Assembly: GCA_008828725.1 (NCBI GenBank)
Contig: MEHQ01002227.1
Location: 284,852-348,851 of the forward strand
DNA length: 64,000 bases
Direction of reading: 5' to 3'
DNA from: Saccharina japonica
Taxonomy: Eukaryota > Sar > Phaeophyceae > Laminariales > Laminariaceae
The notes under the pieces were generated by a model, which searched no databases, had not been told where the DNA came from, and saw only the letters and a program-made list of their open reading frames with translations. This document shows positions 10,752-21,827 of this stretch, in pieces (position 1 is the first letter of the stretch; every line of letters begins with the position of its first letter). A program made the translations under genes and the position numbers.

Positions 10752-11230
10752 CCATTGATACGATCGCGGTTAGCTTCCGATCCTCCAACCCCATCGTCTT
10801 GCGGTTAGCGTGGGAGGTGCGGATGATTTACTCCACCTCCGATCGCGTGATACCGGGCCGAAGAAAACTAGTGCGCTGCTTCACGTCGTAAACCACAGAC
10901 GGAAGACGACGTGTGAGTATGCGAACAACCTCGCGGTCCAACCTGTGGATACCCAATGTGGATAAAACATTGAATTTCCCCTCGCCACGAGCGAATAACA
11001 GCTTGGGGTCCTCATCCTCCTGCATTGCGATGTTCTCGCACTCGTTTTCCAGACGATTCCTCTCGGCATCACCCTGCTGCTGGTCCCAGGCCATCACAGC
11101 CTTCCACGCCCCCTCCACCGACCCAGCGACATGCATGCGTTCCACCGCAGGCTGTCATTTCATGGCTTCCATACGAACTTCCCATGCCTTCTCGCACTTC
11201 TCAATTATCTGCTGCCCATGAAGATAGATC
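10590..11230 (-). pseudogene. copia gag remnant (UBN2-like) with poly-Gln tract
   Basis: The frame 10828-11145 encodes GAWKAVMAWDQQQGDAERNRLENECENI...LGIHRLDREVVRILTRRLP, matching the helical gag domain of copia elements. In-frame sequence upstream (to about 11225) continues the domain past one TGA where a Trp codon is likely. The frame 10597-10794 carries 12 consecutive Gln codons (GCT x12 on the plus strand, 10641-10676). Confidence 0.6.
10641..10676. repeat. (GCT)12 trinucleotide repeat
   Basis: Twelve uninterrupted GCT units on the plus strand, giving poly-Gln in the gag frame, poly-Ser in the integrase frame and poly-Leu in a plus-strand shadow frame. Confidence 0.95.
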
Positions 11231-11510
11231 TATCGGTTGCGCTCCTCCATCCCTCCTAAACCTCCGGCTATCCGAATGTGGTCGCTCGTGGGCTCAGCCG
11301 CCCCGATCAGACCCCGCGCCGTCAAGAAAGTTTGGAATCTGTGTGACCACAAATGCAGCTGGCTGCGCCCATCAAACTTGGGCACCCGCATGCTATTTTG
11401 AGACCACCATATGAGCGCCGGGGGGTCTGGTTGCGGTAGTCTGGCTCCGGCATGGGCTGCCCAGCATTTGCCAGCTGCATGGGCCGCTCGCTCCTCCCAG
11501 CGGTACCCTC

Positions 11511-11654
11511 CTAAACCTCTGCCTCGGCGGACATCCTTAACGCTCTCTCCGCTGACAACGCCGCGTCTCGCTCCGTCACCGTAGAGTCTCGCTCAGCCAT
11601 TTTAATCGACACCTGTTCAAGCTGCTGCCGAAGCAGCTCGTTCTCCTCGGACAT
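11511..11654 (-). CDS. Short coiled-coil gag-start ORF of the copia remnant
   Basis: A 47-codon frame opening with ATG (CAT at 11652-11654) encodes a charged helix beginning MSEENELLRQQLEQV, rich in Glu, Arg and Gln, and ends at TAG (11511-11513). By position it is the N-terminus of the minus-strand gag, separated from the gag body by frame changes. The assignment to gag is an inference from position and composition. Confidence 0.35.
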   Translation of the reverse strand: MSEENELLRQQLEQVSIKMAERDSTVTERDAALSAERALRMSAEAEV

Positions 11655-12100
11655 AGCAGTACCCCTTCAGTAGTTCCAGCGCTGGACACTTCGTGTTTGT
11701 ATACACTACTGTCGGACGTGATCAAGGTTACCCACGCCTACCGCGATGCGGTAGGCGAGGAGACAAGTTAACTACACCAAATACCAAACACACACGAGGT
11801 TGGGTCAATACCGTTTTGTGAGAGACCCCACCACATAAACCACACAGGAGGTAAGCCGCACCATGATTGTCCCCAGCTGCACCACTCACATATATACGGG
11901 TAGTATCGTTATGATCAAAGCCCGGGTCGTATCAATATCATCATCGACTGCCTCTCGGGGAGGAAGATCCACACGTCCAGCGACGAGGCATACTAAATAA
12001 TGCCTTCACACATATTACGAAACTCCACAATATATGAAACCCCCAAATACCCGCAAACCTGTTTCAAAGCATAATGTTTCCGAGGGGAGCGCAGCGATAC
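11655..12100. other. Candidate copia leader/LTR region with a perfect hairpin
   Basis: By position this should be the 5' leader and LTR of the minus-strand copia element, but no second LTR copy or tRNA-complementary primer site was recognised. A perfect hairpin (10-bp stem CGCCTACCGC, 3-nt loop GAT) lies at 11735-11757. Confidence 0.4.
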
Positions 12101-12332
12101 GGGCGAATCTGAGTTTTGTACGTACGGAATAATTGACCAATCAGATGAACAGGGTTATCATGTAGTGGGTCACACGTGCGTACCGGGTGACGTGTGACAA
12201 GTATAATCAGTACCGAACATACGCCTCCCCTGGAATAGTCGTGTGTTGTGCTGACGAGCAGACATCAAGCAAAGGGCTTGCAAGCCGTCAAGCCAACAGT
12301 GTGGGGAGGTGTTCAGTAGAGTGTTATTTTGC

Positions 12333-13340
12333 ATGTCGTCGGAGGAGGCCAAATAGAGCGGTAGTGATGGGGGAGGTGACCAAGGAAGAGCCGACACGGC
12401 TGAGCAGGCGGAAAGGGGGGAAACGGTGAGCCGCCTGGAGATGGAGAAGTAGAAACGAGACGGCCGTATTGAGATGGAACAGCGGAAGCGACAACTGGAG
12501 GGCGAGTTCAAGGAGATTAATCGCAAGTTCGAGGTGGTGGCGGGCAGGATCGAGGACATAGCTGGTATGGGAGACCGGGTGAACGAGGTATCCGAAAGGG
12601 TGGAGGAGATGTCCGGCCAGATGGACCAGCTACACAGGATGATTCGGCAAGCCGTCAACAACAGTAACCCCGCTGTTGCTGCTACAGAGGGGAACGTGGA
12701 TGCATCAGGTTGGAGTGCCAGGAAGTGCCAGATGCAGAAGCTCGATCTGGGCAATGATGTGGTGATCTGGAGGGAGTCAGGCTCTCGAAGGTACTGGTTC
12801 GTTCGCGGCTGGGCACCGCCAAGCACTGGGGAGACCGTCGACGGTCTGCAGGCAGTGCTGGGGGAAATGCTGGAGGTGACAGCTGAAGTGGCGCAGCAGC
12901 CTCGATCCCTGGGCGCATTCGACGTTTTGTTATTTCGTCCGCGCATGAAGGCCGGCAGCAATGACCGAGACGTGCCGGTGGCGGACTGTGTTGACTTGTT
13001 GCGGCAGGCACTGAAGTCACTCCTGAGCTTGGACCTGAAAGACACGGTGGCGTTGGACGCGCTGTGCCTTGCACGGACGCACAAGATCGACGATTGCTTC
13101 GTCGATGCGAGCACGTTGCTACGGGCCCACGTGCTCAAGCACTACAATTTTCTCGGGAGCAGCGAGGCAGCAAAATGTCTGGGAAGCATGATCAATGATG
13201 ACCTTCGCTTGTGGGTAAGTGAGCTAACCAGGACGGTGCAGGTAGAATACTCGGCGGCGAGGCCGATGCGGTGTTCGGAATGCCCCCGCTGCCAAGATTC
13301 CCAGCGCTCCGCGAATTTGTGCGCGGCGGAGGCACCATGA
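12333..13340 (+). pseudogene. DIRS-like gag (coiled-coil), two in-frame stops
   Basis: Starts at ATG 12333 (MSSEEAK) and stays in one frame to 13340 apart from TAG at 12354 and TAG at 12450. The open part from 12474 encodes about 288 residues. Residues up to about 75 are a Glu/Arg/Lys-rich coiled coil (EQRKRQLEGEFKEINRKFEVV). A second helical part contains SLDLKDTVALDALCLAR. The start resembles the minus-strand gag start at 21822. A role in binding element RNA is inferred from position only. Confidence 0.55.
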
Positions 13341-13419
13341 ACAAGATTTTGCGCGCCGACAGCGGTGGAGGTGCGTCTTCAGCAAGTAGTACGGGGAAGA
13401 GGAGCAAAGGGGCTGCGGT

Positions 13420-13890
13420 CGCAACAAAGTTCAAGGCAAGAAGACAAACGCGTGCTTCCAGTTCTCCCAAACGCAAACGTATACGTACGGCCATGGCTGC
13501 AAGTTCTCACACGACAAGCCTGGAGCCACTGAGGCTCGTGCCCCTGCGGGAGGAGGAGCGCGGGGGCGGGGTGGGGACGGTATCGCAGGCGCCGGTGGTC
13601 ACGGAGGTGGATGCGAGACTTCGAACGCACTTGTAGTACGGGCCCCTGGGGGGAGTGGAGGGGGGCAGGGGTGGACGCGGCGCTTCTGGTTCGGGATAGG
13701 GGTGCGGGCTCCACCTGCCGGTGGGACCAACCTCGGGTGGGGCGACTGCAGATACCTCGAAGGTGGGGCGAGGGTTGCGGGAGCTGGCGTTGGGCGTGCT
13801 GGAACGGGACGGAGCCGTTGGGTGAGAACGTTCAGAGCTTCACGTCCCGGGGTCTGTGCCACCGGAGGAAGGTATTCATGGGTGGGTTGA
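13420..13890 (+). pseudogene. DIRS-like gag C-terminal part with damaged CCCH finger
   Basis: In a frame shifted relative to the gag body, 13453-13512 fits a CX8CX5CX3H finger: Cys at 13453, Tyr (TAT at 13480) where the second Cys should be, Cys at 13498 and His at 13510. A long Gly/Ala/Arg-rich tail follows to the stop after 13890. The Cys-to-Tyr change and the frameshift near 13260-13420 mark it as inactive. Confidence 0.5.
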
Positions 13891-14404
13891 TGGTACCGTT
13901 GGAGGGGTTGAACAGGCAGAGCGGGTGTATTCGTTGGGAATTAAGCTCTCGCTGGACCAGGCTGTGGATGCCTGGCGTGTTCAACGGGCCACGCTAAGGA
14001 GCTCGCCCCTGTCGGGCACGTTGGATTGTCTCTGCAGAATCGCTGACTTAGGTTCGTTTTTGTTGAGACAATGTAAAGGGAGTGTGAAGCAGTTGACTTC
14101 CGTCGTCAGTCCACGAACTTTCGCACCACATATTGACTTGAGACAAGTGATGCATTGGTTTGGGGAAGTCAAACAGTTTCCTATCATAGACCGTTTATTG
14201 CGAGCGTTATCACTGGGTGTGCCGGTGGACGTTGCACAAGCTGGTCATCTGATTGAGGAGGTGGAGTATGGCAATCACTCAGGTGTTAGGGGTCACGCAG
14301 ATAAAGTTGCTAAGAAGGTGGTTACTGATGTTATTACGGGTCGTGCGTTGGTGTTCAACGCGAATTCAGTGAGGAAACGCAAGGAATCCGCCTGTCCGCA
14401 TTGA
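13856..14404 (+). pseudogene. DIRS-like pol N-terminal region
   Basis: A 182-codon frame without a convincing ATG start (it begins at GTG). It reads like the region before the DIRS reverse transcriptase fingers: GTLDCLCRIADLGSFLLRQC, HIDLRQVMHWFGEVKQFPIIDRLL, then VVTDVITGRALVFNANSVRK. The next domain continues in another frame from 14401, so a frameshift lies at about 14395-14404, where the frame ends in TGA. Confidence 0.6.
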
Positions 14405-15141
14405 GTGTAGTCGAGGAGCCCAAATTTCGAATCATTCATGACTTGACATTCGCAGGGTCTGGCAATCGGTCGAGTGTCAATGAGTACACCGATTTTGAGT
14501 GCGCTCTACCGTGTGAACTGGGTCACGTTTTGCGCGATGTGTTTTTGCGAGTGTTGTACCTCCGGCAGAAATTCGGGCTAGACACAAGCATCGTGTTGGC
14601 ACGTATTGATGTTACAGAGGTTTTTCGACAGGTTCCAGTAGACCCAGAAGGCGCCCCGACGTTTGGGTACAAGGTGGGGAATTACGTGGTAGTTGATCTT
14701 CGCTTGCAGTTCGGGTGGCGCAGTAGTTCAGGCGTTTGGGGAATGTTTTCGGGAGCCCTCGAACACTTACACACTCACACCACATTCCAGCACGCTCATA
14801 TGACGAGACGGCCCAAGAAGCCACTGCCGTTGGCCATGTAACGATAGTGCCGCCGCGGGGGGGCAGGGCTCCTGCCCTACCCCAGGATTGCGTGCGTATT
14901 CAGGATCGTGGCGGTGAAACTGGCAGCGATGTTTTCGTGCGGGTACTGTGTTGATGACGGCATCCTCGTCGAGGTACAATGGTTTCCAGATGGTCGGAGG
15001 TGCATTCGCGCGTTACAATCTCTCGCATCCGATCACTTCCGATTGTTAGGAGAACGGGGCCCAGACGATCCGACATTGTTGTCCGCGCGGAAGATTACTA
15101 GTTGGGATTCACGGTTGGAGGTGTTGGGTTTGAAAGAATGA
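14401..15141 (+). pseudogene. DIRS-like reverse transcriptase
   Basis: 14401-14841 encodes VEEPKFRIIHDLTFAG, then VLARIDVTEVFRQVPVDPEGAPTFGY (first catalytic Asp of the palm) and LQFGWRSSSGVWGMFSGALEH (DIRS form of the FG-x-x-x-SP motif). After a frameshift, 14908-15141 encodes YCVDDGILVEVQWFPDG, the F/Y-x-DD box, followed by LLSARKITSWDSRLEVLGL. Two Asp boxes are preserved but the domain is split between frames by lesions at about 14820-14900. Confidence 0.75.
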
Positions 15142-15250
15142 CGCGTGTGTCGATGGCAGAGGTGGCACCGAAGTGTCTGTGAAGATCACTTGAGAATAAG
15201 AAGAAAAGTCATGGCTTGAAAAGGCGTCCACATGCTAACAGGGTTGGATA

Positions 15251-16130
15251 GTGGACACTGACGAGTTGTCAGTGACGATGCCATCCACAAAAATGCAGAA
15301 ACTGGATCGTGATGGCGGAGTGGCCGCCATCTCGCAAGTGGGCGTGGGGAAAGCAGATTTCCCAGCTGATGGGGTTTTTGATGCATGTGGCTTTTGTGGT
15401 GCGGCCGGGAAAGTTGTTTGTGAATCGATTGTTAGCAGACGTTGGGATGCCGCGGTCGGCTGCTGCATCCGAAAATTCGTAATTAGGGCGTGGGCAGCGC
15501 GTTGTTCTGGGTCCGGAATTTCACGTGGGTCTCGAGTTGTTTTGGCGATGGTTTGCAACCGAGGGTTTCGAAGCTGCCTTTCGGCGCCCATGTATAATTT
15601 GGTATCTCGTCCCCCTCAACGCACGATATTTTCAGACGCATCCAAGCAGGCCATTTGGGGTTTTTGTTTGGAAACAAGCGTGTACTGGCGGTACGACCTT
15701 ACGAAGGACGAGCAAGCGCAATTTTGCGGTTCAAGTCTGGTACGTAGTGAAGGGTGTGAATGATATACCTGGTATTTAGTAACGTTTTGTAGCTGCTCGG
15801 GATGGGTATTTCAGCGTGGATGTTGGTGGTTTTGTGTGAAGATCTCCCCACACAGGCAGGCGATTATGTGCTGTTGCGGGGGGATAGTGAGGCAGCAGTG
15901 CAGTGGGTGCGACGTTCCCGGGGGGGTAAAGAGCCTCGATTTGGGGCGTTGATGCGTTTTCTGGGAGTTCTTGAAATGTCTACGTAGTGGGTGGAATTTT
16001 GACGCCTTGCATGTGCCCGGCGTTTTGAATGACGCCGCTGACGGAATCTCCAGGTGGAAAAACTCCGACGTACGCGCTAATCTCGTTCGCGCTTGCCCCC
16101 GAATTCCACCTACAGTGCAGGACACCAAAT
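15251..16130 (+). pseudogene. DIRS-like RNase H
   Basis: Frames 15251-15763 and 15802-15987 carry APMYNLVSRPPQRTIFSDASKQAIWGF (first RNase H Asp in SDAS), WRYDLTKDEQAQFCG, then AWMLVVLCEDLPTQAGD and LLRGDSEAAVQWVRR (Asp in GDSEAA). Further pieces in another frame (about 15990-16130) read DALHVPGVLNDAADGISRW, the last Asp-containing motif. Frameshifts near 15350-15590, 15765 and 15985 break it. The sequence enters the 3' terminal repeat right after. Confidence 0.7.
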
Positions 16131-16490
16131 AAGAAACAGGAAATCTGGTCCAGGCTGGGTTTTTTATTTGAAATAGGGTGCTTTCTACACTAATTTCAAT
16201 ATATATAGTGACTCCCGAATTTCTTATTTTCCTTCAAATCTCAGCCTGGCTTTCTTGTTAGACTGTTTCTTGTTACGAAGTAGGTGTCTTGTACTGCATT
16301 GTTAGTATTATACGTGGCGTACTTTATATTTTCATTTTTTGTTCTTATTTTTCGGTTCGGCTCGTGTCGTTGTGTTCTCGTACCCGGTACGTTAGCATCT
16401 CACTTGCTTTACCCATTCATTTGCGTTTATTTTGTTTTGGTTTTTCTCTGTTTCACAACAGTCTGTAACCACAGAATTTGTACGTATCTT
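16130..16490. repeat. DIRS-like terminal repeat
   Basis: Contains GGGTGCTTTCTACACTAA, CTCAGCCTGGCTTTCTTGTT and GTGTCTTGTACT blocks, which recur in the same order at 48330-48505 (+) and in inverted orientation at 48840-48960. Its position directly after the RNase H suggests the 3' terminal repeat of a DIRS-like element. Confidence 0.6.
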
Positions 16491-16492
16491 TT

Positions 16493-17062
16493 GCACTTTG
16501 CTTTCGAAGTTGTATTATATTAATGCGCTACCCCCCGCCCGGAGAAGGGGGGTGGAGAGGGGCATGTTCGTACTCCTGTGGCGTGTTGGCTTCAAGTCAT
16601 TGTATTATTAGTCGTCCCACAGGGTAAGGGCAACGAGGAGTGCCCTCAGGAGCCCAGGTGCTTTCACACGCAGGCCCAAAAGACAAAAATGCGGTGTAAC
16701 CTACAAAAGGTTAATAGCCCGAACCGACACCAAACTGACTCGTAACTGTCATGCTGAAGACTCCAAACCAACAGGGCAGTCCCCCGGGGCTGCTCCAGCG
16801 GCAAACCCCACGCTAACATCCGTATACTCGAGTTAACTCCCAACCCAACTGGCGACATCTAACTCTTGCCGCCAGCCGGCCAGCCAACCGACAATTTGTC
16901 ACAACTCGAAAAAGAAACACAAGGACACCACCTCATGACCTACGAGCTATGTGCATGTATGTAGAAGTACACACGTACCAGTATGCACGTACAAACGGAA
17001 CGCGTACATTAAAAATATGTACTTTTAATGTCTAGACTATACGGATAATGACTCCCTCTCTA
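16493..17062. repeat. Long repeat module B, copy 1
   Basis: 16565-17062 matches 19806-20302 almost base for base (498 against 497 bp). 16493-16563 plus 16777-16876 match 20879-21055, where the middle ~214 bp are missing. The missing stretch is bounded by GGGCA in the full copy, a sign of deletion by short homology. Its outermost part lies next to the DIRS terminal repeat. A short open frame on the minus strand (16664-16858) shows no known domain. Confidence 0.8.
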
Positions 17063-19805
17063 CCCCTCCCGGATTCTTCACAAGACAGTGGCGACAGTGA
17101 CGAACCAACAATAACAGACTCAACTCCATCACCTAAAACAAAAATGGCAAGAGGAAACTCATCCTCATGAGCGAAAACCTCTTCCATACTCCCACTTACA
17201 CACTATTGCAATCACAAAAAGAGACTACAACAGTAGCTGCGCATAAGAAGTAAAAACTAAGGCGAAACATATAATGCCAGAGATCGCGAGGTTCCCCGGA
17301 CAAAAACCCCTTTTGTCCCCTACTACCGTAATAGATTCACTAATCATAACGGTAAAGCGATATAGCAAAACTTATCCGCAAAATAGAATTCACCAAACGC
17401 TTAAAAGTAGCCTAATCCCTCCCAGCTACCGAAGTATCTGATCATCCACAAGCCACCACGATTCATTGCAATGACAACTGCAAAAACAAAACTTACTTGT
17501 GCATCAAATCAAATCTTCAACATATCCCCCTTTTCGAATTTCCAGACAAGATTGCAACCACCCATCAAGTTCGGAAAAACAATATTGGTAGTTGAATGAC
17601 TAGTCATGACTTTGCATCTAGTCTCTCAATATGAAGCCACAAAGAGATACCAGCCAAACCAAAAAGTCAGCGTAATCAATCATACTGCACAACAAAAATA
17701 CACCCGTCAAGGCGTACTTACCCTCGCCCCCCCCCGTAAGCCATGAAACTTGACTTCACAAACTGCCCATACCAACCGCTATACCCCTCGGGGAACGCCA
17801 CACATGGCGAGCTGGAATTGCAAGACAGCGTGTCCACATCAAAACACCGTTCTGGGACCAAAGGGGGGTTTGGGGGGTTTCAATCGGGATGGACCCAATA
17901 AATATCTCTCCCATAATACGTACTCGTACCATCTACGACTCTACCCGGAACGAACGATAATTTTCCTACCATTCAGAAATCCAACCAGAATCGCAAACGA
18001 TACTTTATGTACCATTCTCCCTTGCAAACAACTGTCCGCAAAATGATACTGCTATTATTGGTAGAACTACAGTAATCAATCATGAATAAGCTTACCCTCC
18101 TTCATTTTGCTATCAGTAATAGACAGCCAAAACAAAAGATACCCGCAAAATTCAATAAAATCAGTAGTCACCACCAATACCACATACCAGTAATACACCT
18201 CTCAAGGTGCACATACGTACGTACCCTTATTTCTCCTAACCGTTCAAAATGTAAGTTTCAGTTCCACCAGTCCCCTTCTGGTCCTGTCTAATTTTGCAAT
18301 CAGTAATAGACAGCCCAAAAACAAAAGATACCCGCAAAATTCAATAAAATCAGTAGTCACCACCAATACCACATACCAGTAATACACCTCTCAAGGTGGC
18401 GAACAAAACATACCCATATTTCTCCAAACTGTTAAACACATACATTTCAGTTCTACCAGTCCCCTTCTGGTCCTGTCTATACCAGAAAAACACTACAAGT
18501 TTTTCGGATTTACAAGACTGTTTGATTTGAACATGAAAATACAGTTCAAAACTACCAGGAGAAACAGGCTACGTATACCCATTCATCGACCAAAAATAAA
18601 TTTCGATCGACTGGTGTATTCATCGTAAAAACAAATCATTTCTACGAAAATCCCACCACAATGACCAGACCTGTCCCCCACGCCCCGCGATGTTGCCGGA
18701 CCCTTCATGAAGCTCCGGCTGACGAAACACCCAGATCTGCTCTCTCCGTGACTCCCCCCGCTGCTGCTGTTGCTGCTGCTTATCATGGAGTGCGTGCGGC
18801 TATGCCGCTCGACTTATTGCCACCCGGACGAAACCCCATCGTTATATTGGTACTGCTGCAGACAGCCCCCGATTACCCCACGTCCGGTTCCTGCCACCGC
18901 TGATTTTCCAGCAGCAGAATGCACGCGGCTATTATGCGGCGCGACTTTGCCCCACCAAACAACCCCCCAGGTAGGGTGCACACGGCTGGCGGCCGTGCGA
19001 CTTTTCGCGGTATCTGCAGACATGGTTCCCCTCGTTTCCGATTACCACCACACCTGCTTCCTCCACAACCAACCTCTGAAGTGGAGCGCGTACGGCATAT
19101 ACATGTCGCACGACTTTGAAATCCCCCTCTCGCCACACACGAAGGGGGTGCCTACGACTGGTACGCCGTAGGGCTTTTTAGCTGCTGCTGTACGTCCGTC
19201 CCCCCCTCCACACAGCAGGGGTACGTAAGGTTATACTCCCACCATACGTAGGACGTAAGCTGCTGCTACACCTTGCCTACAGCTGCTCCACCGTAGGGCT
19301 TTACGTACTGCTGTACACACATACAGCAGCATTAGCTGACGACGTCGACTCCACGACATCGACTGCGGGATCATCCACCACCTCAAACACGGTCTCCTTG
19401 CCCAGCTTCAGAACATTCTCCGTCCCACATACATACAACGCTGCACGCTGCTGCTGCTGTACAAGCATGGAGAAAGCCATCAATGTCTCCAAAAACACCG
19501 GTAACCCGGACAGCCGTGCGTGTTGAAAGAACCCTCACCTATGGGATCCCCCTCCCGGTTCCCACAGTCACCATCGGACGGTTCCGACGATGGTGGTATA
19601 GCATCCCTCCCTGCTGCACCACAGCGATGGTTAGCTGTTGCTTCCCACCGGACTCCTCCTGCGCTTCGCATTCTTGGTTGCTTCGAAATCGTGAGCATCA
19701 TTCCTCCGCTGCTCTTTCTCAGCTCGCGAAAGCAAGGCCCTGATCTAATACTTGAGCTCGAAGGTCACCCACCTAGCCCCCATGAGGCTCGCCGAGACTC
19801 TAGAG
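17063..19805. other. Sequence between the two module B copies; tandem repeats, no gene
   Basis: AT-rich to 18600, then CTG-rich. A ~185-bp tandem duplication lies at 18110-18480. Between 18770 and 19140 a ~110-bp repeat with the pattern TGC(A/G)CGCGGCT...GCGCGAC occurs about four times in diverged form. Minus-strand frames at 19301-19498 and 19480-19701 are Gln/Val-rich but match no family I recognise. If module B copies are LTR-like ends this would be a non-coding interior, but no primer site was found. Confidence 0.45.
18110..18480. repeat. ~185-bp tandem duplication
   Basis: Two copies beginning near 18110 and 18295 share long blocks (for example ACAAAAGATACCCGCAAAAT and ATACACCTCTCAAGGTG) and end with GTCCCCTTCTGGTCCTGTCTA. 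They are more than 90 percent alike by eye. Confidence 0.9.
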
Positions 19806-20302
19806 TGTTCGTACTCCTGTGGCGTGTTGGCTTCAAGTCATTGTATTATTAGTCGTCCCACAGGGTAGGGGCAACGAGGAGTGCCCTCAGGAGCCCAGGT
19901 GCTTTCACACGCAGGCCCAAAAGACAAAAATGCGGTGTAACCTACAAAAGGTTAATAGCCCGAACCGACACCAAACTGACTCGTAACTGTCATGCTGAAG
20001 ACTCCAAACCAACAGGGCAGTCCCCCGGGGCTGCTCCAGCGGCAAACCCCACGCTAACATCCGTATACTCGAGTTAACTCCCAACCCAACTGGCGACATC
20101 TAACTCTTGCCGCCAGCCGGCCAGCCAACCGACAATTTGTTACAACTCGAAAAGAAACACAAGGACACCACCTCATGACCTACGAGCTATGTGCATGTAT
20201 GTAGAAGTACACACGTACCAGTATGCACGTACAAACGGAACGCGTACATTAAAAATATGTACTTTTAATGTCTAGACTATACGGATAATGACTCCCTCTC
20301 TA
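19806..20302. repeat. Long repeat module B, copy 2
   Basis: Near-identical direct repeat of 16565-17062 beginning TGTTCGTACTCCTG and ending CTCTCTA. Few differences are visible (a one-base G/A change in GGGTAAGGG/GGGTAGGGG, a missing A in a run), so the duplication is recent. Confidence 0.9.
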
Positions 20303-20662
20303 GCCCTCTCTCCAAAACTTTCAGATTGCGCACAAAATCCGAGCAGATGCATAATAACACTCGTTTACTTGTTACCTATCATAATAGTATACATTCGGAC
20401 GTGCCTCAAACGCCTCCGCCCTCCCACCAAGGGGATAACGCATATATTGTTATGATAAAAGCAAAGCCCCTTGCATCAAACAAAACACCACTGCGGCTAG
20501 CCCCCGCCGCAACTTGCGCAATCTACGACACCCGGTCGCACCATCAGCGAAAACAAAACAAAACAAACGGGTACGTCTAACGAACAGCAACAAACCAACG
20601 CAACGTTGCTGCGACCATTTGAATCCCCTTCCACTGACTCCCTCAAAAGCACGGGTGGGTGG

Positions 20663-20877
20663 GTGGGAACTCAAAACTAGTCTGTATCACACCTTGGACC
20701 CGTAGCTCTGACTCTGCTGCACTGCGCTATCACGTGCAGGTCGCAGCTACGAACTGGACCAGGTGTATATCACGGGCTACGATTCATACTACCATGTATT
20801 TCTGCATTCATCTGATTGGCCAAACTTCTTTCGTACGTACAAAACTCACATTCTCTCATTCTTCCGATAATATTCTG
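20663..20877. repeat. Long repeat module A, inner copy
   Basis: Direct repeat of 21828-22042, starting GGGAACTCAAAACTAGTC, with only a few substitutions in ~215 bp. It directly abuts the shortened module B copy at 20879. In the minus-strand reading the order is A, gag/recombinase, B, A, and further on B, which resembles the split direct repeats of PAT/Ngaro-type tyrosine-recombinase retroelements. Confidence 0.8.
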
Positions 20878-20878
20878 C

Positions 20879-21055
20879 TTTGCACTTTGCTTTCGAAGTT
20901 GTATTATATTAATGCGCTACCCCCCGCCCGGAGAAAGGGGGTGGAGAGGGGCAGACCCCCGGGGCTGCTCCAGCGGCAAACCCCACGCTAACATCCGTAT
21001 ACTCGAGTTAACTCCCAGCCCAACTGGCGACATCTAACTCTTGCCGCCAGCCTCC
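20879..21055. repeat. Module B, shortened copy
   Basis: Matches 16493-16563 joined to 16777-16876, lacking the ~214 bp between. Lies between the recombinase remnant and the inner module A copy. Confidence 0.8.
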
Positions 21056-21158
21056 AACACAATATGAGAGTTTACCCGGTTTACGAATGCCCTCTTACGC
21101 CCCCCCCCTACTTGCCATATGATAGGGAACGCATGTGATAACACATTTCTTCGTACTT

Positions 21159-21600
21159 TCAAGTCTGCCTATTCAGATCTAAAGGTGGGTTAACTTGGCC
21201 CCACTCTGTGCCCTGCCCCGGCTGAATCCCACCACTAATTCCTTCCTGGGCCATAACCTCTGCTACCCAACTAGCGTCCTCTCCGTGACTGCGAACATAC
21301 GCCTTGTACGCATCGGACGCCCATCGTCCTTCACGCTGCAACACCTCTGGTGTCGCACCCCCCGCCGACAAGTGCGTTGCGCCTCCAATCCTCAGGGAGT
21401 GCAGGGCGTACTCCTTCGTACGCACTCCCGCCAACGCAACCACTTTCCGCAAGGCTGTCGTCGCTTGCTGCTGTGTCCACATGGACCATCTGCCATTACC
21501 AACGCCAAACGCAACCAAGGGGGCCGACGAGGGAAGGAAGAAGCAACAAGACATCAATTCGATCATGAGATCGACAGCCCCACCACCCTCGCCCACACGC
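21159..21600 (-). pseudogene. Tyrosine recombinase, catalytic C-terminal part
   Basis: The minus-strand frame encodes TTALRKVVALAGVRTKEYALHSLRIGGATHLSAGG, then a second block from TPEVLQREGRW to AYKAYVRSHG. His-x-x-Arg (HSLR), the second conserved His/Trp position (GRW) and the Tyr in AYKAYVR are the hallmark residues of tyrosine recombinases that integrate DIRS-type elements. The N-terminal half with the first catalytic Arg is missing, replaced by the gag start. Ends at a stop at 21159. The frame's upstream extension to 21671 has no ATG and is partly the gag region in another frame. Confidence 0.75.
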
Positions 21601-21822
21601 CTCGCCTGACCCACACGTACCCGCGTCAAGACCGCCCCTTTCCGCTTGCACAGCATTTGCATCCTCCACACGGCGTGCGTCCACCTGGGCCTGCACTGCA
21701 GCTACAGCAGCAAGCGCATTTTCTTCTGCCCGAGTTTGCGCAGCAGCCAAAGCCGCCCGGACGTCTTGCGCAGCAGCAACCCGAAAAACCTCAGCCTCCG
21801 GCGACTTGCTCTCGTCGGACAT
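21600..21822 (-). pseudogene. gag N-terminus joined to the recombinase remnant
   Basis: ATG at 21820-21822 opens a frame starting MSDESKSPEAEVFRV and continuing as an Ala/Gln/Glu-rich coiled coil (AALAAAQTRAEENALAAVAAV). The start resembles the DIRS-like gag at 12333 (MSSEEAK). The helix runs out near 21620 and recombinase sequence begins in another frame, so almost all of gag, reverse transcriptase and RNase H have been deleted. The ATG sits 6 bases inside module A. Confidence 0.6.
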
Positions 21823-21827
21823 ATTGG

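Larger units (their letters stand above)
9570..11654 (-). mobile_element. Internally deleted Ty1/copia element
   Basis: On the minus strand the order is gag start (11654), gag body, poly-Gln tract, integrase core, integrase end and a proline-rich linker. Reverse transcriptase and RNase H are missing where the ~200-bp array begins. Zinc knuckle and protease are also missing between the poly-Gln tract and the integrase, so there is at least one internal deletion. No clear LTR pair was found. Confidence 0.75.
12100..16490 (+). mobile_element. Decayed DIRS-like (tyrosine-recombinase class) retroelement
   Basis: Contains a coiled-coil gag with a CCCH-type finger remnant, a reverse transcriptase and an RNase H whose motifs (RIDVTE-x-FRQVPV, CVDDG, FSDASK) are of the DIRS type rather than copia or Ty3. 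No integrase or protease is present. No recombinase lies in this copy. The left edge (about 12105-12155) resembles the reverse complement of the repeats at 20663-20877 and 21828-22042. The right edge (16130-16480) recurs at 48330-48505. Confidence 0.7.

Noticed and set aside
12170..13138. 322-codon minus-strand open frame
   Set aside because: Antisense of the DIRS-like gag. Composition (Ser/Arg/Pro rich) is that expected from reading coiled-coil codons backwards.
16284..16523. Small hydrophobic protein (Phe/Val/Leu rich, 79 codons)
   Set aside because: Lies within the DIRS terminal repeat. The second copy at 48330 does not preserve the frame, and T-rich DNA gives such peptides by chance.
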